Shown: piece after piece, positions 1-6,010 of the stretch
How the letters are laid out: the number at the start of each line of letters is the position of its first letter
Position numbering within the stretch: the first letter of the stretch is position 1
Source: JAGQTE01 sp964648005
GTDB taxonomy: Bacteria > Actinomycetota > Acidimicrobiia > Acidimicrobiales > Acidimicrobilacustridaceae
NCBI GenBank assembly: GCA_964648005.1
Contig: CAZYKR010000095.1
Location: forward strand, 1-14,242
Direction of reading: 5' to 3'
Length of the DNA stretch: 14,242 nucleotides
The notes under the pieces: model-generated
Told to the model about the DNA's origin: nothing
Database searches by the model: none
The model's input: only the letters and a program-made list of their open reading frames with translations
Made by a program: the position numbers and the translations under genes

Positions 1-132
1 CCGTTCGCGGCGCACACGATCGTCGAGGGCTTCCCGGCCATGGCGGTCGGCGTGTGGTATGCGCCGCCGACCCGACCGGGCTGGGCGCTCGACCTCGACG
101 CCGTGGCGAGCCTGGTGCGCGTCGAGCGCTGA
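1..132 (+). CDS. C-terminal fragment of an unidentified chromosomal protein
   Basis: An open frame enters from the left edge of the window in frame 1 and ends at TGA 130-132, giving 43 residues that finish in ASLVRVER. The piece (with FPAMAVGVWYAPP near its middle) is too short for me to recognise a family. Codon use is typical of the high-GC host, and the stop is followed by a strong hairpin at 166-193, which supports it being the true 3' end of a gene. It lies outside the integrated element, so it is the chromosomal left neighbour of the tRNA-Ala insertion site. Confidence 0.6.
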   Translation, partial: PFAAHTIVEGFPAMAVGVWYAPPTRPGWALDLDAVASLVRVER

Positions 133-165
133 CGGTCCCGGAGATGTCCGGCCGCGAGCGCGGAA

Positions 166-193
166 CGACCCGCCGGGCGCACCGGGCGGGTCG
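166..193. terminator. GC-rich hairpin, probable bidirectional terminator
   Basis: A perfect 9-bp inverted repeat CGACCCGCC / GGCGGGTCG (166-174 and 185-193) encloses a 10-nt loop. It lies 33 nt after the stop of the upstream gene and, read leftward, about 18 nt after the 3' end of the original tRNA-Ala. It could therefore have ended both transcripts before the element inserted. There is no T-tract, which is usual for actinobacterial hairpins. Confidence 0.5.
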
Positions 194-208
194 CACGTCC
201 ATCGGGAC

Positions 209-254
209 GAGTGGAGCTGATGGGATTCGAACCCACGACCTCTTGCATGCCATG
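209..254. repeat. attL: left 46-bp attachment-site repeat
   Basis: This copy is identical to 9865-9910 over 46 bp. Identity breaks on both sides (C208 versus G9864; G255 versus C9911). It contains tRNA nucleotides 32-74 plus 3 nt downstream, so the strand exchange probably lies in or next to the anticodon loop, a usual crossover location for tRNA-directed tyrosine recombinases. Confidence 0.93.
212..254 (-). pseudogene. Displaced 3' fragment of tRNA-Ala
   Basis: This is the last 43 nt of tRNA-Ala (anticodon loop, anticodon 3' strand, variable loop, T-arm, acceptor 3' strand, discriminator A) with no 5' half. It is the original chromosomal 3' end, cut off when the element integrated. It cannot fold as a tRNA and has no promoter on its 5' side. 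The intact gene is reconstituted at 9868-9941. Confidence 0.9.
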
Positions 255-290
255 GACCCTGACCTAGTTCGCTGGTGGCCGCCCTTGTCC

Positions 291-313
291 GAAAGCCCCT
301 GTTCGCAAGGGGT
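291..313 (-). terminator. Hairpin after the leftward zinc-ribbon gene
   Basis: Read on the minus strand, the stretch CCCCTTGCGAACAGGGGC forms a CCCCT/AGGGG stem with a short loop, followed by CTTTC. It lies 23 nt beyond the TAA of the 336-1289 gene and before attL, a sensible place to stop transcription before it leaves the element. Confidence 0.45.
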
Positions 314-335
314 CCGCGTGCCGTCGCCGTCCGCG

Positions 336-1289
336 TTAGTCCGCTCTTGATCGCGGCTCGTTGCTGCCACGGTTGCTGCCAGCGCGCCCGAGGCGCTCGC
401 GCGTCCGTCGATCGCGGTCCGCTCGCCGCTGGGGCTCGCCCCGTTCGCGGCATGCCTCGCAGAATGCCCGTTGGCCGGCCTTTGGTCGTCTCCTTGGGGT
501 GAACGCTTCGCCGCACCCGTCGCAGAAGGCAAACCCGCCGGCGCCGCCAACGGCGCGCGCTATGTGGATCCCGACGGCGCCTAGGAACCCAGACGGGCGG
601 AGGTCAAGCTTCGGACCGACCCGGTCGGTCCAGACGACTCCGACCTGGACGCCTGCGGCCGCTAACCACGCCGACACGTAGACACCGACCGCGGTCGCGT
701 GGCCTAGCGACTCGGTAGTCGTCGGAACGAGTTGGAATCCCTCGGGCATTGATTCCGACCAGCCACGGAGGCTGATCGCACGAGCGGGCTTTCCGACGCA
801 CCGCGCTGACATCGTGCGCAGGTTCTCCCACCGCTGATAGTCGACGGGGCGGCCCAGGCGCAGGAGCCCGGCGACCTCGAGGACCTCCGTTGCGTCGCGT
901 GCGAACATCCGCCAGGCCTCGACCGGCTCAGCGCCATGCGCCGGATGCCAGCCGTCGCGCGGCCAGTGGTATTGCGCAGCAAGGCACGAGGTGCACCCCT
1001 CGACTCGGCAGGATGCCCGCACGTCAGGCATCCAGAGGAGGGGACCGACTCGGCTGGCGAATCGGGCGATCGCTACTTCGGTCGCATCGGCGAGGCCGAG
1101 AAAGGTTTCGAGATCGGGCCGGGAGCTGGTCGCTATGGAGCCGCCGTCGCCGGTGAACGCCCACCGAACGGCGCCATCGACGATCTCGACCTCGTCAGGT
1201 GTTCGCCACGACGATGCGTCGAACGAACGCCCAAGCTCGCCGGTCTCGTATTCGCGAACCGCGTCGAGGCCCTCTCGAATTGCTGCCAT
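336..1289 (-). CDS. Zinc-ribbon protein, candidate element regulator
   Basis: This 317-aa protein has a helical central part (FLGLADATEVAIARFASR at 63-80; EPVEAWRMFARDATEVLEVA at 121-140). A C-terminal zinc ribbon follows, with CxxC pairs at C256/C259 and C277/C280 and an Arg-rich tail. An extra Cys group lies at C94, C99 and C102. I recall similar proteins in actinobacterial mobile regions but cannot name a family with certainty; a CGNR-like or related zinc-finger group is possible. The start at 1289 is chosen because homology-like sequence begins there and the 45-bp gap to the divergent gene is a control region; longer forms would run antisense through that gene. No Shine-Dalgarno precedes it, and a TATGGT box lies 5 nt upstream of the ATG, suggesting a leaderless mRNA. 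Its position, divergent from the excisionase/replication block, is where an immunity repressor normally sits (inference). The last codons are built from integrase arm repeats. Confidence 0.8.
   Translation of the reverse strand: MAAIREGLDAVREYETGELGRSFDASSWRTPDEVEIVDGAVRWAFTGDGGSIATSSRPDLETFLGLADATEVAIARFASRVGPLLWMPDVRASCRVEGCTSCLAAQYHWPRDGWHPAHGAEPVEAWRMFARDATEVLEVAGLLRLGRPVDYQRWENLRTMSARCVGKPARAISLRGWSESMPEGFQLVPTTTESLGHATAVGVYVSAWLAAAGVQVGVVWTDRVGPKLDLRPSGFLGAVGIHIARAVGGAGGFAFCDGCGEAFTPRRRPKAGQRAFCEACRERGEPQRRADRDRRTRERLGRAGSNRGSNEPRSRAD
360..381 (+). repeat. Left pair of candidate integrase arm sites
   Basis: Two direct copies of GTTGCTGCCA (360-369 and 372-381) are spaced 12 bp start to start, 105 bp inside attL. 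The same pair with the same spacing and orientation occurs near attR at 9784-9805. In the excised circle the two pairs would flank the core, as arm-type sites of lambda-like integrases do. Confidence 0.65.
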
Positions 1290-1334
1290 AAACAAACCAT
1301 ATTCGAATCTGGTGCGGCGGAGGAGTATGCGGGC
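1290..1334. promoter_or_regulatory. Divergent control region with operator-like palindrome
   Basis: The 45 bp between the leftward zinc-ribbon gene and the rightward helix-turn-helix gene contain ACCATATTCGAATCTGGT (1296-1313), palindromic at 16 of 18 positions. Its left half overlaps a minus-strand TATGGT -10-like box (1300-1295). A plus-strand pair TCGAAT (1275-1280) and CATATT (1298-1303), 17-bp spacer, could drive the rightward genes. CGAATC recurs at 1304-1309, 1340-1345 and 1350-1355. The A+T-richer composition stands out from its surroundings. A repressor bound here could control both directions. Confidence 0.55.
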
Positions 1335-1517
1335 ATGAGCGAATCCGTACGAATCCTCCACCCCATCACCGAGGCAGCTTCGCTCCTCGGGCTCGGTCGC
1401 ACGAAGGTCTACGAACTGGTCGCCGCCGGAGAACTCGAGTCGGTGAAGGTTGGCACTCGCCGCCTCGTCCCGCACCAGGCCCTGGAGGCATTCGTCGACC
1501 GCCTCCGCAACTCCTGA
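1335..1517 (+). CDS. Excisionase-like helix-turn-helix protein (Xis/AlpA type)
   Basis: A 60-aa protein that is essentially one winged helix-turn-helix of the excisionase/MerR-like helix_17 type. The landmarks are ITEAASLLGLGRTKVYELVA (11-30, the turn and recognition helix), a wing with KVGTRRLVP (38-46), and a last helix AFVDRLRNS. Such proteins bend attachment-site DNA for excision or activate the int/replication genes of islands. GGAGGAG at 1319-1325 sits 9 nt before this ATG and fixes the start; the longer upstream frame is antisense to the zinc-ribbon gene. It is the first gene of the rightward block. Whether it acts as the recombination directionality factor, a transcription regulator, or both cannot be decided from sequence. 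Confidence 0.85.
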   Translation: MSESVRILHPITEAASLLGLGRTKVYELVAAGELESVKVGTRRLVPHQALEAFVDRLRNS

Positions 1518-1595
1518 CTCCAGACGCGACGACGACGCACCCCTGCCCGGATGCGCCGCGTCTCCGTCGCCCTCGACCTCACCGGGAGCGAACGA

Positions 1596-1811
1596 ATGCC
1601 AACCAACACCCGACGCCACCGTTCCGTCAAGAACCCGCCACGCCCGTGGGTGATCGAGTTCGGCAAGCACCGGATCTGCGGCGCCTGCACGTGCCCCGTC
1701 GACGGGACCCATGTCGTGCACCGGTCCTGCTGCGCCGGCGGCCCCGAGAAGACCCGTCAGGTCCTCAGGGAGATCCTCGACCGGGGCATGGTCGAAGGAA
1801 TCGACTATTGA
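1596..1811 (+). CDS. Small Cys-rich protein of unknown function
   Basis: This 71-aa protein has a basic N-terminus and a compact cluster C28, C31, C33, C45, C46 with H39 and H42, ending in a helix (KTRQVLREILDRG, 52-64). The CxxCxC plus CC arrangement suggests a small zinc-binding module, possibly for DNA or protein contact. The start at 1596 is supported by GGGAG at 1584-1588; an in-frame ATG at 1551 lacks a ribosome site. Its TGA overlaps the TTG start of the replication ATPase, so the two are probably translationally coupled. I do not recognise a family. Confidence 0.7.
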   Translation: MPTNTRRHRSVKNPPRPWVIEFGKHRICGACTCPVDGTHVVHRSCCAGGPEKTRQVLREILDRGMVEGIDY

Positions 1812-3019
1812 CCGCCGACCTCGCCCCTGACTTCGACCTCGACGCAGGCCACCCCGTCTGGGTCCGGTGCGTCGCAGACGGGCACCGGTACGACGCGACG
1901 CTCTACGACGAGTGCCCCGACTGCCCGGAGCTATCCGTCGACCACCTCGACCAGGCGGACGACGACGACCCGGTCGCCGAGTCGTCCTGGTCGCCTATCG
2001 ACCTGCGCGACGTCGACGTCGAGGAGACCCCGCCGAAGTGGCTCCGCCGGTCCGACGGACTGGCGTTGCTCTACCCGGGCCGCGTGCACTGGCTCCAGGG
2101 CGAGAGCGAATCGGCGAAATCGTGGGTCGCGCTCCTCGCCGTCGCCGAAGCCGTCGAGGCCGGCAGGCGCGCACTTGTCGTCGACTTCGAAGACGACGCC
2201 CGCGGGTTCCGCGAACGCCTCGCCGCGCTCGGACTCGACACCGACGCCCACGCCGGCCAACTCCGCTACGTCCGCCCGCTCGAGCCGCTCACCGCCCCCA
2301 GGAACGACACCGTCACGAACGCCGCGATCGCCTTCGGTGAACTCGTCGCCTGGCGACCCGACGTCGCGGTCGTCGACGGAGTGACCGAAGGGATGGCGAT
2401 CGAGGACCTCGATCCGATGTCGAACCGCGACGTCGCGACCTGGATCGGTCTCGTCCCGCGGCCTCTCGCCCGCGCCGGCGCATCGACCGTGGTCATCGAC
2501 CACGTCACCAAGTCGACCGAGAGCCGCGGCCGGTACGCCATCGGCGCCCAACACAAGCTCGCGGCCCTCGACGGCGCCGCCTACATCGTCGAAGCCGTCC
2601 GCCCACTCGGACGCGCCAAACGCGACCCCGTCGAAGGCCTCTCCAAGCTGACCCTCGCCAAGGACCGCCGCGGCCACGTCCGAGGCGCGATCGGCGGGAA
2701 CCTCCCCGTCGCCGACGTCAGCCTCACCGCGTACCCCGACGGAGGCATCGTCGCCCGAGTCGCGCCGCCCGGCACGACCGGCACCGACGAACACCAAGCC
2801 CGCATCCTGGAGCACCTCGCCCACTACGACGGCGCCACCAAGACCGACCTGCGCGCCCTCGGCTACAGCGACGCCGTCGACCGCGCCGCGAAGGACCTCG
2901 CCGCGAGTGACCTGATCGAGATCCGCAAGGAAGGCCGCTCGCACCGCCACTACCTGACCGACGCCGGCCGCGACCGCCTCGACGCTCTCGAACTCACTAC
3001 CGGGAGCGACGATGCCTGA
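1808..3019 (+). CDS. RepA-like RecA-fold ATPase with winged helix (replication protein)
   Basis: This 403-aa protein begins with a putative zinc-binding segment (C21, H26, C36, C39). A RecA-fold ATPase core follows: a variant Walker A GESESAKSW at 98-106, DFEDD at 126-130, a Walker B strand VAVVDG at 186-191, and VVIDHVTKS at 228-236. The C-terminal 327-395 resembles a winged helix ending in LTDAGRDRLDAL. The GESESAKSW loop, lacking the usual second glycine, recurs in RepA/AAA_25-type replication ATPases of actinobacterial plasmids and phages (family knowledge). The likely role is origin binding and helicase or helicase-loading activity on element DNA. The start is TTG 1808, overlapping the previous stop and preceded by AAGGAA at 1795-1800; no in-frame ATG or GTG with a ribosome site fits better. 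Iteron-like repeats start at its stop codon, as expected for a cis-adjacent origin. Confidence 0.85.
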   Translation: MTADLAPDFDLDAGHPVWVRCVADGHRYDATLYDECPDCPELSVDHLDQADDDDPVAESSWSPIDLRDVDVEETPPKWLRRSDGLALLYPGRVHWLQGESESAKSWVALLAVAEAVEAGRRALVVDFEDDARGFRERLAALGLDTDAHAGQLRYVRPLEPLTAPRNDTVTNAAIAFGELVAWRPDVAVVDGVTEGMAIEDLDPMSNRDVATWIGLVPRPLARAGASTVVIDHVTKSTESRGRYAIGAQHKLAALDGAAYIVEAVRPLGRAKRDPVEGLSKLTLAKDRRGHVRGAIGGNLPVADVSLTAYPDGGIVARVAPPGTTGTDEHQARILEHLAHYDGATKTDLRALGYSDAVDRAAKDLAASDLIEIRKEGRSHRHYLTDAGRDRLDALELTTGSDDA

Positions 3020-3193
3020 TCGTGCCTGCACCATGCCTGACCCCTCCAGGCACGATCGGCAGACCGCTCGGCGAACCGTGCCCGCCATCCTGCCTGTGTC
3101 CCTGCCTATAGGCAGGACAGGCAGGCAGGCACGATCGACGCGAGCACCGCGACCCGACCGACCAACAACAGCCCACCGGAACTACCCGAACGT

Positions 3194-3246
3194 GCCTGAC
3201 CAGGAGGAGGGGTTCCTCGGCCCCGCGTCGTCCCTCCTGGTCAGGC
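3194..3246. repeat. 14-bp perfect inverted repeat
   Basis: GCCTGACCAGGAGG (3194-3207) is exactly complementary to 3233-3246 around a 25-nt loop that itself contains GGGG and CCCC tracts. It also contains one CGTGCCTG iteron core (3191-3198). It could end transcription from the replication gene or be a protein-binding site. Confidence 0.7.
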
Positions 3247-3310
3247 GCCACCCCCGACGAACCTCGACGCGACTCGCCGACATGGCCGGCGAAGCGCTCG
3301 AGATCGTCGC

Positions 3311-3347
3311 GCCGGCGACTGGTATCGGGGTTGTGCCAGTCGCCGGC
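3311..3347. repeat. 12-bp perfect inverted repeat
   Basis: GCCGGCGACTGG (3311-3322) and CCAGTCGCCGGC (3336-3347) form a perfect stem around a 13-nt loop. It lies 104 bp before the terS start and shares no sequence with the iterons, so it is probably a separate site (terminator or packaging-related). Confidence 0.7.
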
Positions 3348-3450
3348 ATGGTCCACCAACGAAAAGTCCCGTTGGAACGTCGCGCGCAGAGGACCCCGGC
3401 CTCTTCCGGGTGGCGCGAACCATCGAACCGAGAATCTGAAAGGCGCAGCG

Positions 3451-3930
3451 ATGCCAGCACGCCCAATCGCGAACCATCTTCGAGCCGTCCCGGACTCCGC
3501 CGCTGAGCGCCGGCACGCGGTCGCGGAGCCGTTGGTCGACGGTCGTCGCCCGTCGCCGCCGTCGTGGTTGCCGCGCGAGGGCAAGGCGGAGTGGCGTCGG
3601 ATCGTCGCTGCGGTCGAGGCGTGGCCGGGATGGCTCCGCTCGACGGATCGGGCGGCGCTGGTCGCGTACTGCGCGGCGTGGGCCGTCTGGGTCGAGGCGA
3701 TGCGCGATGTCGCTGAGCGCGGTGCGTTGGTGCCTGGCCGGTCGTCGGCGGACGCGGCGCGCGACGGCGCCGGCCTGGTGAAGAACCCGAGTGTCCAGGT
3801 CGCTCGAGATGCGGCGGTGTCGTTGCGGTCGTGGGCGAGGGAACTCGGGTTCACGCCTGACGCTCGGGGTCGGATCGATCTCGGCGCGTTCGACCCGCCG
3901 GACGCGTCTCCCGACGACTTCGACGTCTAG
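3451..3930 (+). CDS. terS: Phage terminase small subunit, P27 family
   Basis: This 159-aa protein shows the P27-type small terminase layout: a disordered N-terminus, PSWLPREGKAEWRRIV (37-52), a helical bundle (DRAALVAYCAAWAVWVEA, 66-83), the family hallmark LVKNPSVQVARDAAVSLRSW (109-128), and ELGFTPDARGRI (131-142). TerS recognises the DNA to be packaged and hands it to the large subunit. No TerL, portal or protease gene follows, unlike in a phage. In satellites of the phage-inducible-island type, an island-coded TerS redirects the helper's packaging motor to island DNA, the most likely role here (inference). The start is supported by AAAGG at 3439-3443. Length is normal for the family and no damage is visible. 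It opens a five-gene rightward run to 6310. Confidence 0.9.
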   Translation: MPARPIANHLRAVPDSAAERRHAVAEPLVDGRRPSPPSWLPREGKAEWRRIVAAVEAWPGWLRSTDRAALVAYCAAWAVWVEAMRDVAERGALVPGRSSADAARDGAGLVKNPSVQVARDAAVSLRSWARELGFTPDARGRIDLGAFDPPDASPDDFDV

Positions 3931-3966
3931 CCCCCGCGCCCCGCCACCTAGGAAGGAACCCCCCTC

Positions 3967-4245
3967 ATGCCCAGCACCGCCGCAGTCCTGACCGTCGCCG
4001 CTGACAGCGGAGTTGTCCATGCCGGTCCGTGCACGCTGCACCGCGTGATCGTCGGCGCTCTCGAGGTCGGGACGACTGTCTCGATCTACGACGACGCCAA
4101 CGGCGACCCGGTCGGGCTCGTCGCCGAGATCGCCACAGACGAGGTCGCCACGTTCGATCTCGCCGCGGTCGCGCTCCGGTCCGGCCTGACCGTCGTCACG
4201 ACGATGTCCGCCGGTACCGGATCCGTGACCGTCGTCTGGTCCTGA
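3967..4245 (+). CDS. Small beta-rich protein, possible capsid decoration or fiber-type
   Basis: This 92-aa protein is almost entirely alternating beta-strand sequence: VVHAGPCTLHRVIVGALEVG (16-35), TTVSIYDDANG (36-46), ATFDLAAVALRSGLTVVT (61-78), GSVTVVWS (85-92). The pattern of Cys/His strand, 'VYD'-like turn, then a 'GLTVVTT' strand resembles short head-decoration or fiber-like proteins in phage structural operons. I recognise the pattern but cannot assign a family. The start is supported by GGAAGG at 3951-3956. It lies 36 bp after terS and shares its operon. In a satellite such a protein might mark or modify the helper capsid (inference). Confidence 0.75.
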   Translation: MPSTAAVLTVAADSGVVHAGPCTLHRVIVGALEVGTTVSIYDDANGDPVGLVAEIATDEVATFDLAAVALRSGLTVVTTMSAGTGSVTVVWS

Positions 4246-4272
4246 CCACGAACCCCGACAAGGAGAACCCCC

Positions 4273-5190
4273 ATGGAAGACACCTACCAACGACTGCGCC
4301 GCAGTCGAGCCGCCGCCATCGGCGCCGAGATCGCTACTGCGGACACTCCGCCGCCCCCGCGGATGGATCCGCCCGAGGTCGTAGCGACCCTCGACGCGGC
4401 GCGCCTCGAGGAGGACCGGCGACGCGAAGCGGTCGCGGCGGCCAAGGCCCGAGAGGCGATCGACGGCGTGCCACCCGCGATCCTCGCCGCGTCGAAGCTC
4501 ACGGGGATGAAGCCGTCCGAGATCCACTCGGTCACCGAGGAGTCCGAGGGCGTCGTAATCGTCACGCGTGTCGCTGGACCGCGGATGGTCGTCGTCTCTG
4601 CCGCGAAGCCTGACGCGCTCGGCCGGTCCGGCCTGATGCTCCTGGACCCGGCACCGCACGCCGCGTGGCCCATCTACGCCCGCGAGGCACCACCGGACGC
4701 GCCGGAACCGGTCGAGGCGCCACCAGAGGAGACGGACGACCCATTCGAGGAGTTCGCCACCAGCGATGCCCGACTCCAAGCGCTGCTAGCGACGCTCGCC
4801 GACGCGTCGGCGCGCCACGGCGTCGAGCATGAGAGCCAGCGCGCTTCGATCGAACTGGAGACGCGCGGCCTCGAGAGGGCAATCGCCCGCCGGCGAGCAG
4901 TCCTGCGCGACGAATGGCTCTCCAAGAACCCTGCGGCGCCGAACCCAGCCGACGTCGCCTGGTACACCGACGTCTACCGCTGGGCCGTCGAAGTGCTCTC
5001 GACGACGTCGGACCGTGACCTCGATCGAGTCCAGGCCGAGTGGGCGCAACGGAGGCCGAAACTCGTCGCCGTGCTCAGCCCCACATGGGCGGAGCACGAA
5101 CTCGGCGCGGTGACCCAATGGTTCGAGGGCCACGGACTACCCCTGCCGACCATCGACGACGCCCGACCTGCGACTGGAGCGATTCAGTGA
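4273..5190 (+). CDS. Unknown 305-aa protein with charged helical segments
   Basis: I do not recognise this protein. It has a basic N-terminal segment (MEDTYQRLRRSR) and a Pro-rich linker (25-34). A charged Ala/Arg/Glu helix with coiled-coil character (36-63) is followed by a small alpha/beta part (70-126) with strands GVVIVTRV and RMVVVSA. An acidic Pro/Glu-rich linker (139-160) precedes a helical C-terminal half (165-285) with an Arg-rich helix (LERAIARRRAVLRDEWL, 200-216). No signal peptide or membrane segment is seen. AAGGAG at 4260-4265 supports the start. Its stop overlaps the next gene's GTG by 4 bp. Position after terS and the decoration-like gene suggests a role in packaging, scaffolding or helper interference, but nothing in the sequence proves it. 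Confidence 0.75.
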   Translation: MEDTYQRLRRSRAAAIGAEIATADTPPPPRMDPPEVVATLDAARLEEDRRREAVAAAKAREAIDGVPPAILAASKLTGMKPSEIHSVTEESEGVVIVTRVAGPRMVVVSAAKPDALGRSGLMLLDPAPHAAWPIYAREAPPDAPEPVEAPPEETDDPFEEFATSDARLQALLATLADASARHGVEHESQRASIELETRGLERAIARRRAVLRDEWLSKNPAAPNPADVAWYTDVYRWAVEVLSTTSDRDLDRVQAEWAQRRPKLVAVLSPTWAEHELGAVTQWFEGHGLPLPTIDDARPATGAIQ

Positions 5191-6008
5191 CCACCCTGCT
5201 CGATACGACCCTCCTCGACGCCGTCGACTGGCACGACGCGTTCGCCGACCTCGTCGCCCGTGCGCCATCGCCGGCGCTCGCCGCGGGAGCCTCCGCCGCC
5301 GTCCGGTCCGCCCTGAAGGACGAGGCGGCGCCCCTCGACCCCGCAGCGCTCCTCGCGTGGATCGTGCACCACCTCGCCGACGTCCGCCGCTACGAGATCA
5401 CCGCCGCAGTCCAAGCCGCCTCTGAGCTGACCGAGGACGACGCCGCTGTAGTCGCGCTCTGGCTCGCCCGCACCGCGACCGCCTACATCGCCGTCTGCGA
5501 ACCCCCGACCGTCGACGCGGCACCCGCACCGGTCCGCCCGCCCGGCGAGTTCTCGATCGCCGACGAACTCGCCGCCGCCGATCTGCCGCTCATCGACCTC
5601 GCCCGACAACTCGCCCAGACGCTCCCGACCGGCCTGCGGATCGAGATCGCCGACCTCCCACCGGGCCGGCGCGGCGACTGGCAGCCCCACGCCGGCCTGA
5701 TCCGCCTCGACAACCGCCAAGCACCCGACCGGACCGCGCTCGCCCGAACCTTCGCCCACGAACTCGCCCACGCCCTCGACCCGCGCCTCACCACCCGCGA
5801 CCCAGTCGACGCCGAGACGTTCGCAGACCGACTCGGCGCCGCGCTCCTCGCCGAGACACCGCCACCTGACCTCGAACGCGCCCGCGCCCTCGCCCGCGAC
5901 GTCGACGGCGCTTCCGAGATCCGGCCGATGACCCTGCGCGGCGTCCCCGCTCCCGGCGCGCCATCCCTGCTGCGCTTCGCGATCCTGCTCGACCGCGAGG
6001 CCGATTAG
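5187..6008 (+). CDS. HExxH zinc metallopeptidase-like protein
   Basis: This 273-aa protein has a helical Ala-rich N-terminal half (1-105) and a Pro-rich linker (106-120). A C-terminal metallopeptidase-type segment follows: strand GLRIEIADLP (149-158), AGLIRLDN (169-176), then ARTFAHELAHALDPR (186-200) with the zinc motif H191-E192-x-x-H195. E210 in DAETFADRLGAALL is the candidate third ligand. This order resembles ImmA/IrrE-type peptidases, which in mobile elements cleave repressors to trigger induction, but antirestriction-like or other HExxH families cannot be excluded. The GTG start (5187) overlaps the upstream stop by 4 bp and has GGAGC at 5176-5180, indicating translational coupling. If ImmA-like, its target could be the element's own regulator (inference). 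Confidence 0.75.
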   Translation: MTTLLDTTLLDAVDWHDAFADLVARAPSPALAAGASAAVRSALKDEAAPLDPAALLAWIVHHLADVRRYEITAAVQAASELTEDDAAVVALWLARTATAYIAVCEPPTVDAAPAPVRPPGEFSIADELAAADLPLIDLARQLAQTLPTGLRIEIADLPPGRRGDWQPHAGLIRLDNRQAPDRTALARTFAHELAHALDPRLTTRDPVDAETFADRLGAALLAETPPPDLERARALARDVDGASEIRPMTLRGVPAPGAPSLLRFAILLDREAD

Positions 6009-6010
6009 GC

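Larger units (their letters stand above)
3012..3450. other. Repeat-rich non-coding region: candidate replication origin, possibly with packaging site
   Basis: The 431 bp between the replication ATPase and terS carry no convincing gene. The first 190 bp are dense in TGCCTG/CAGGCA. CGTGCCTG lies at 3021-3028 and 3191-3198, and its complement CAGGCACG at 3047-3054 and 3126-3133. Longer units are GATCGTGCCTG (3018-3028) and CAGGCACGATCG (3047-3058 and 3126-3137). A perfect 16-bp palindrome CCTGCCTATAGGCAGG is at 3101-3116. Two long inverted repeats follow (3194-3246, 3311-3347), then a small hairpin (3395-3410). Iterons next to a Rep gene point to an origin; the inverted repeats just ahead of terS could be a terminator, TerS binding site or cos-like site. 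Confidence 0.65.

Noticed and set aside
1290..1721. Upstream extension of the zinc-ribbon gene to position 1721
   Set aside because: The added 144 residues run antisense over the excisionase-like gene and the start of the next gene and do not look like protein.
1931..3088. 385-aa minus-strand open frame
   Set aside because: Antisense shadow of the replication ATPase, whose Walker motifs are clear.
3012..3137. CRISPR-like array from the TGCCTG repeats
   Set aside because: Repeats are short, in both orientations and irregularly spaced, with no spacers of even length and no cas genes.
3012..3506. 164-aa plus-strand open frame through the repeat region
   Set aside because: Its sequence just reflects the TGCCTG repeats and Arg/Pro-rich translation of GC-rich DNA; it overlaps the start of terS by 56 nt and shows no family pattern.
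3241..4779. 512-aa minus-strand open frame across terS and its two downstream genes
   Set aside because: It is antisense to three plus-strand genes with good ribosome sites, one a recognised family; it is low complexity and shows no motif.
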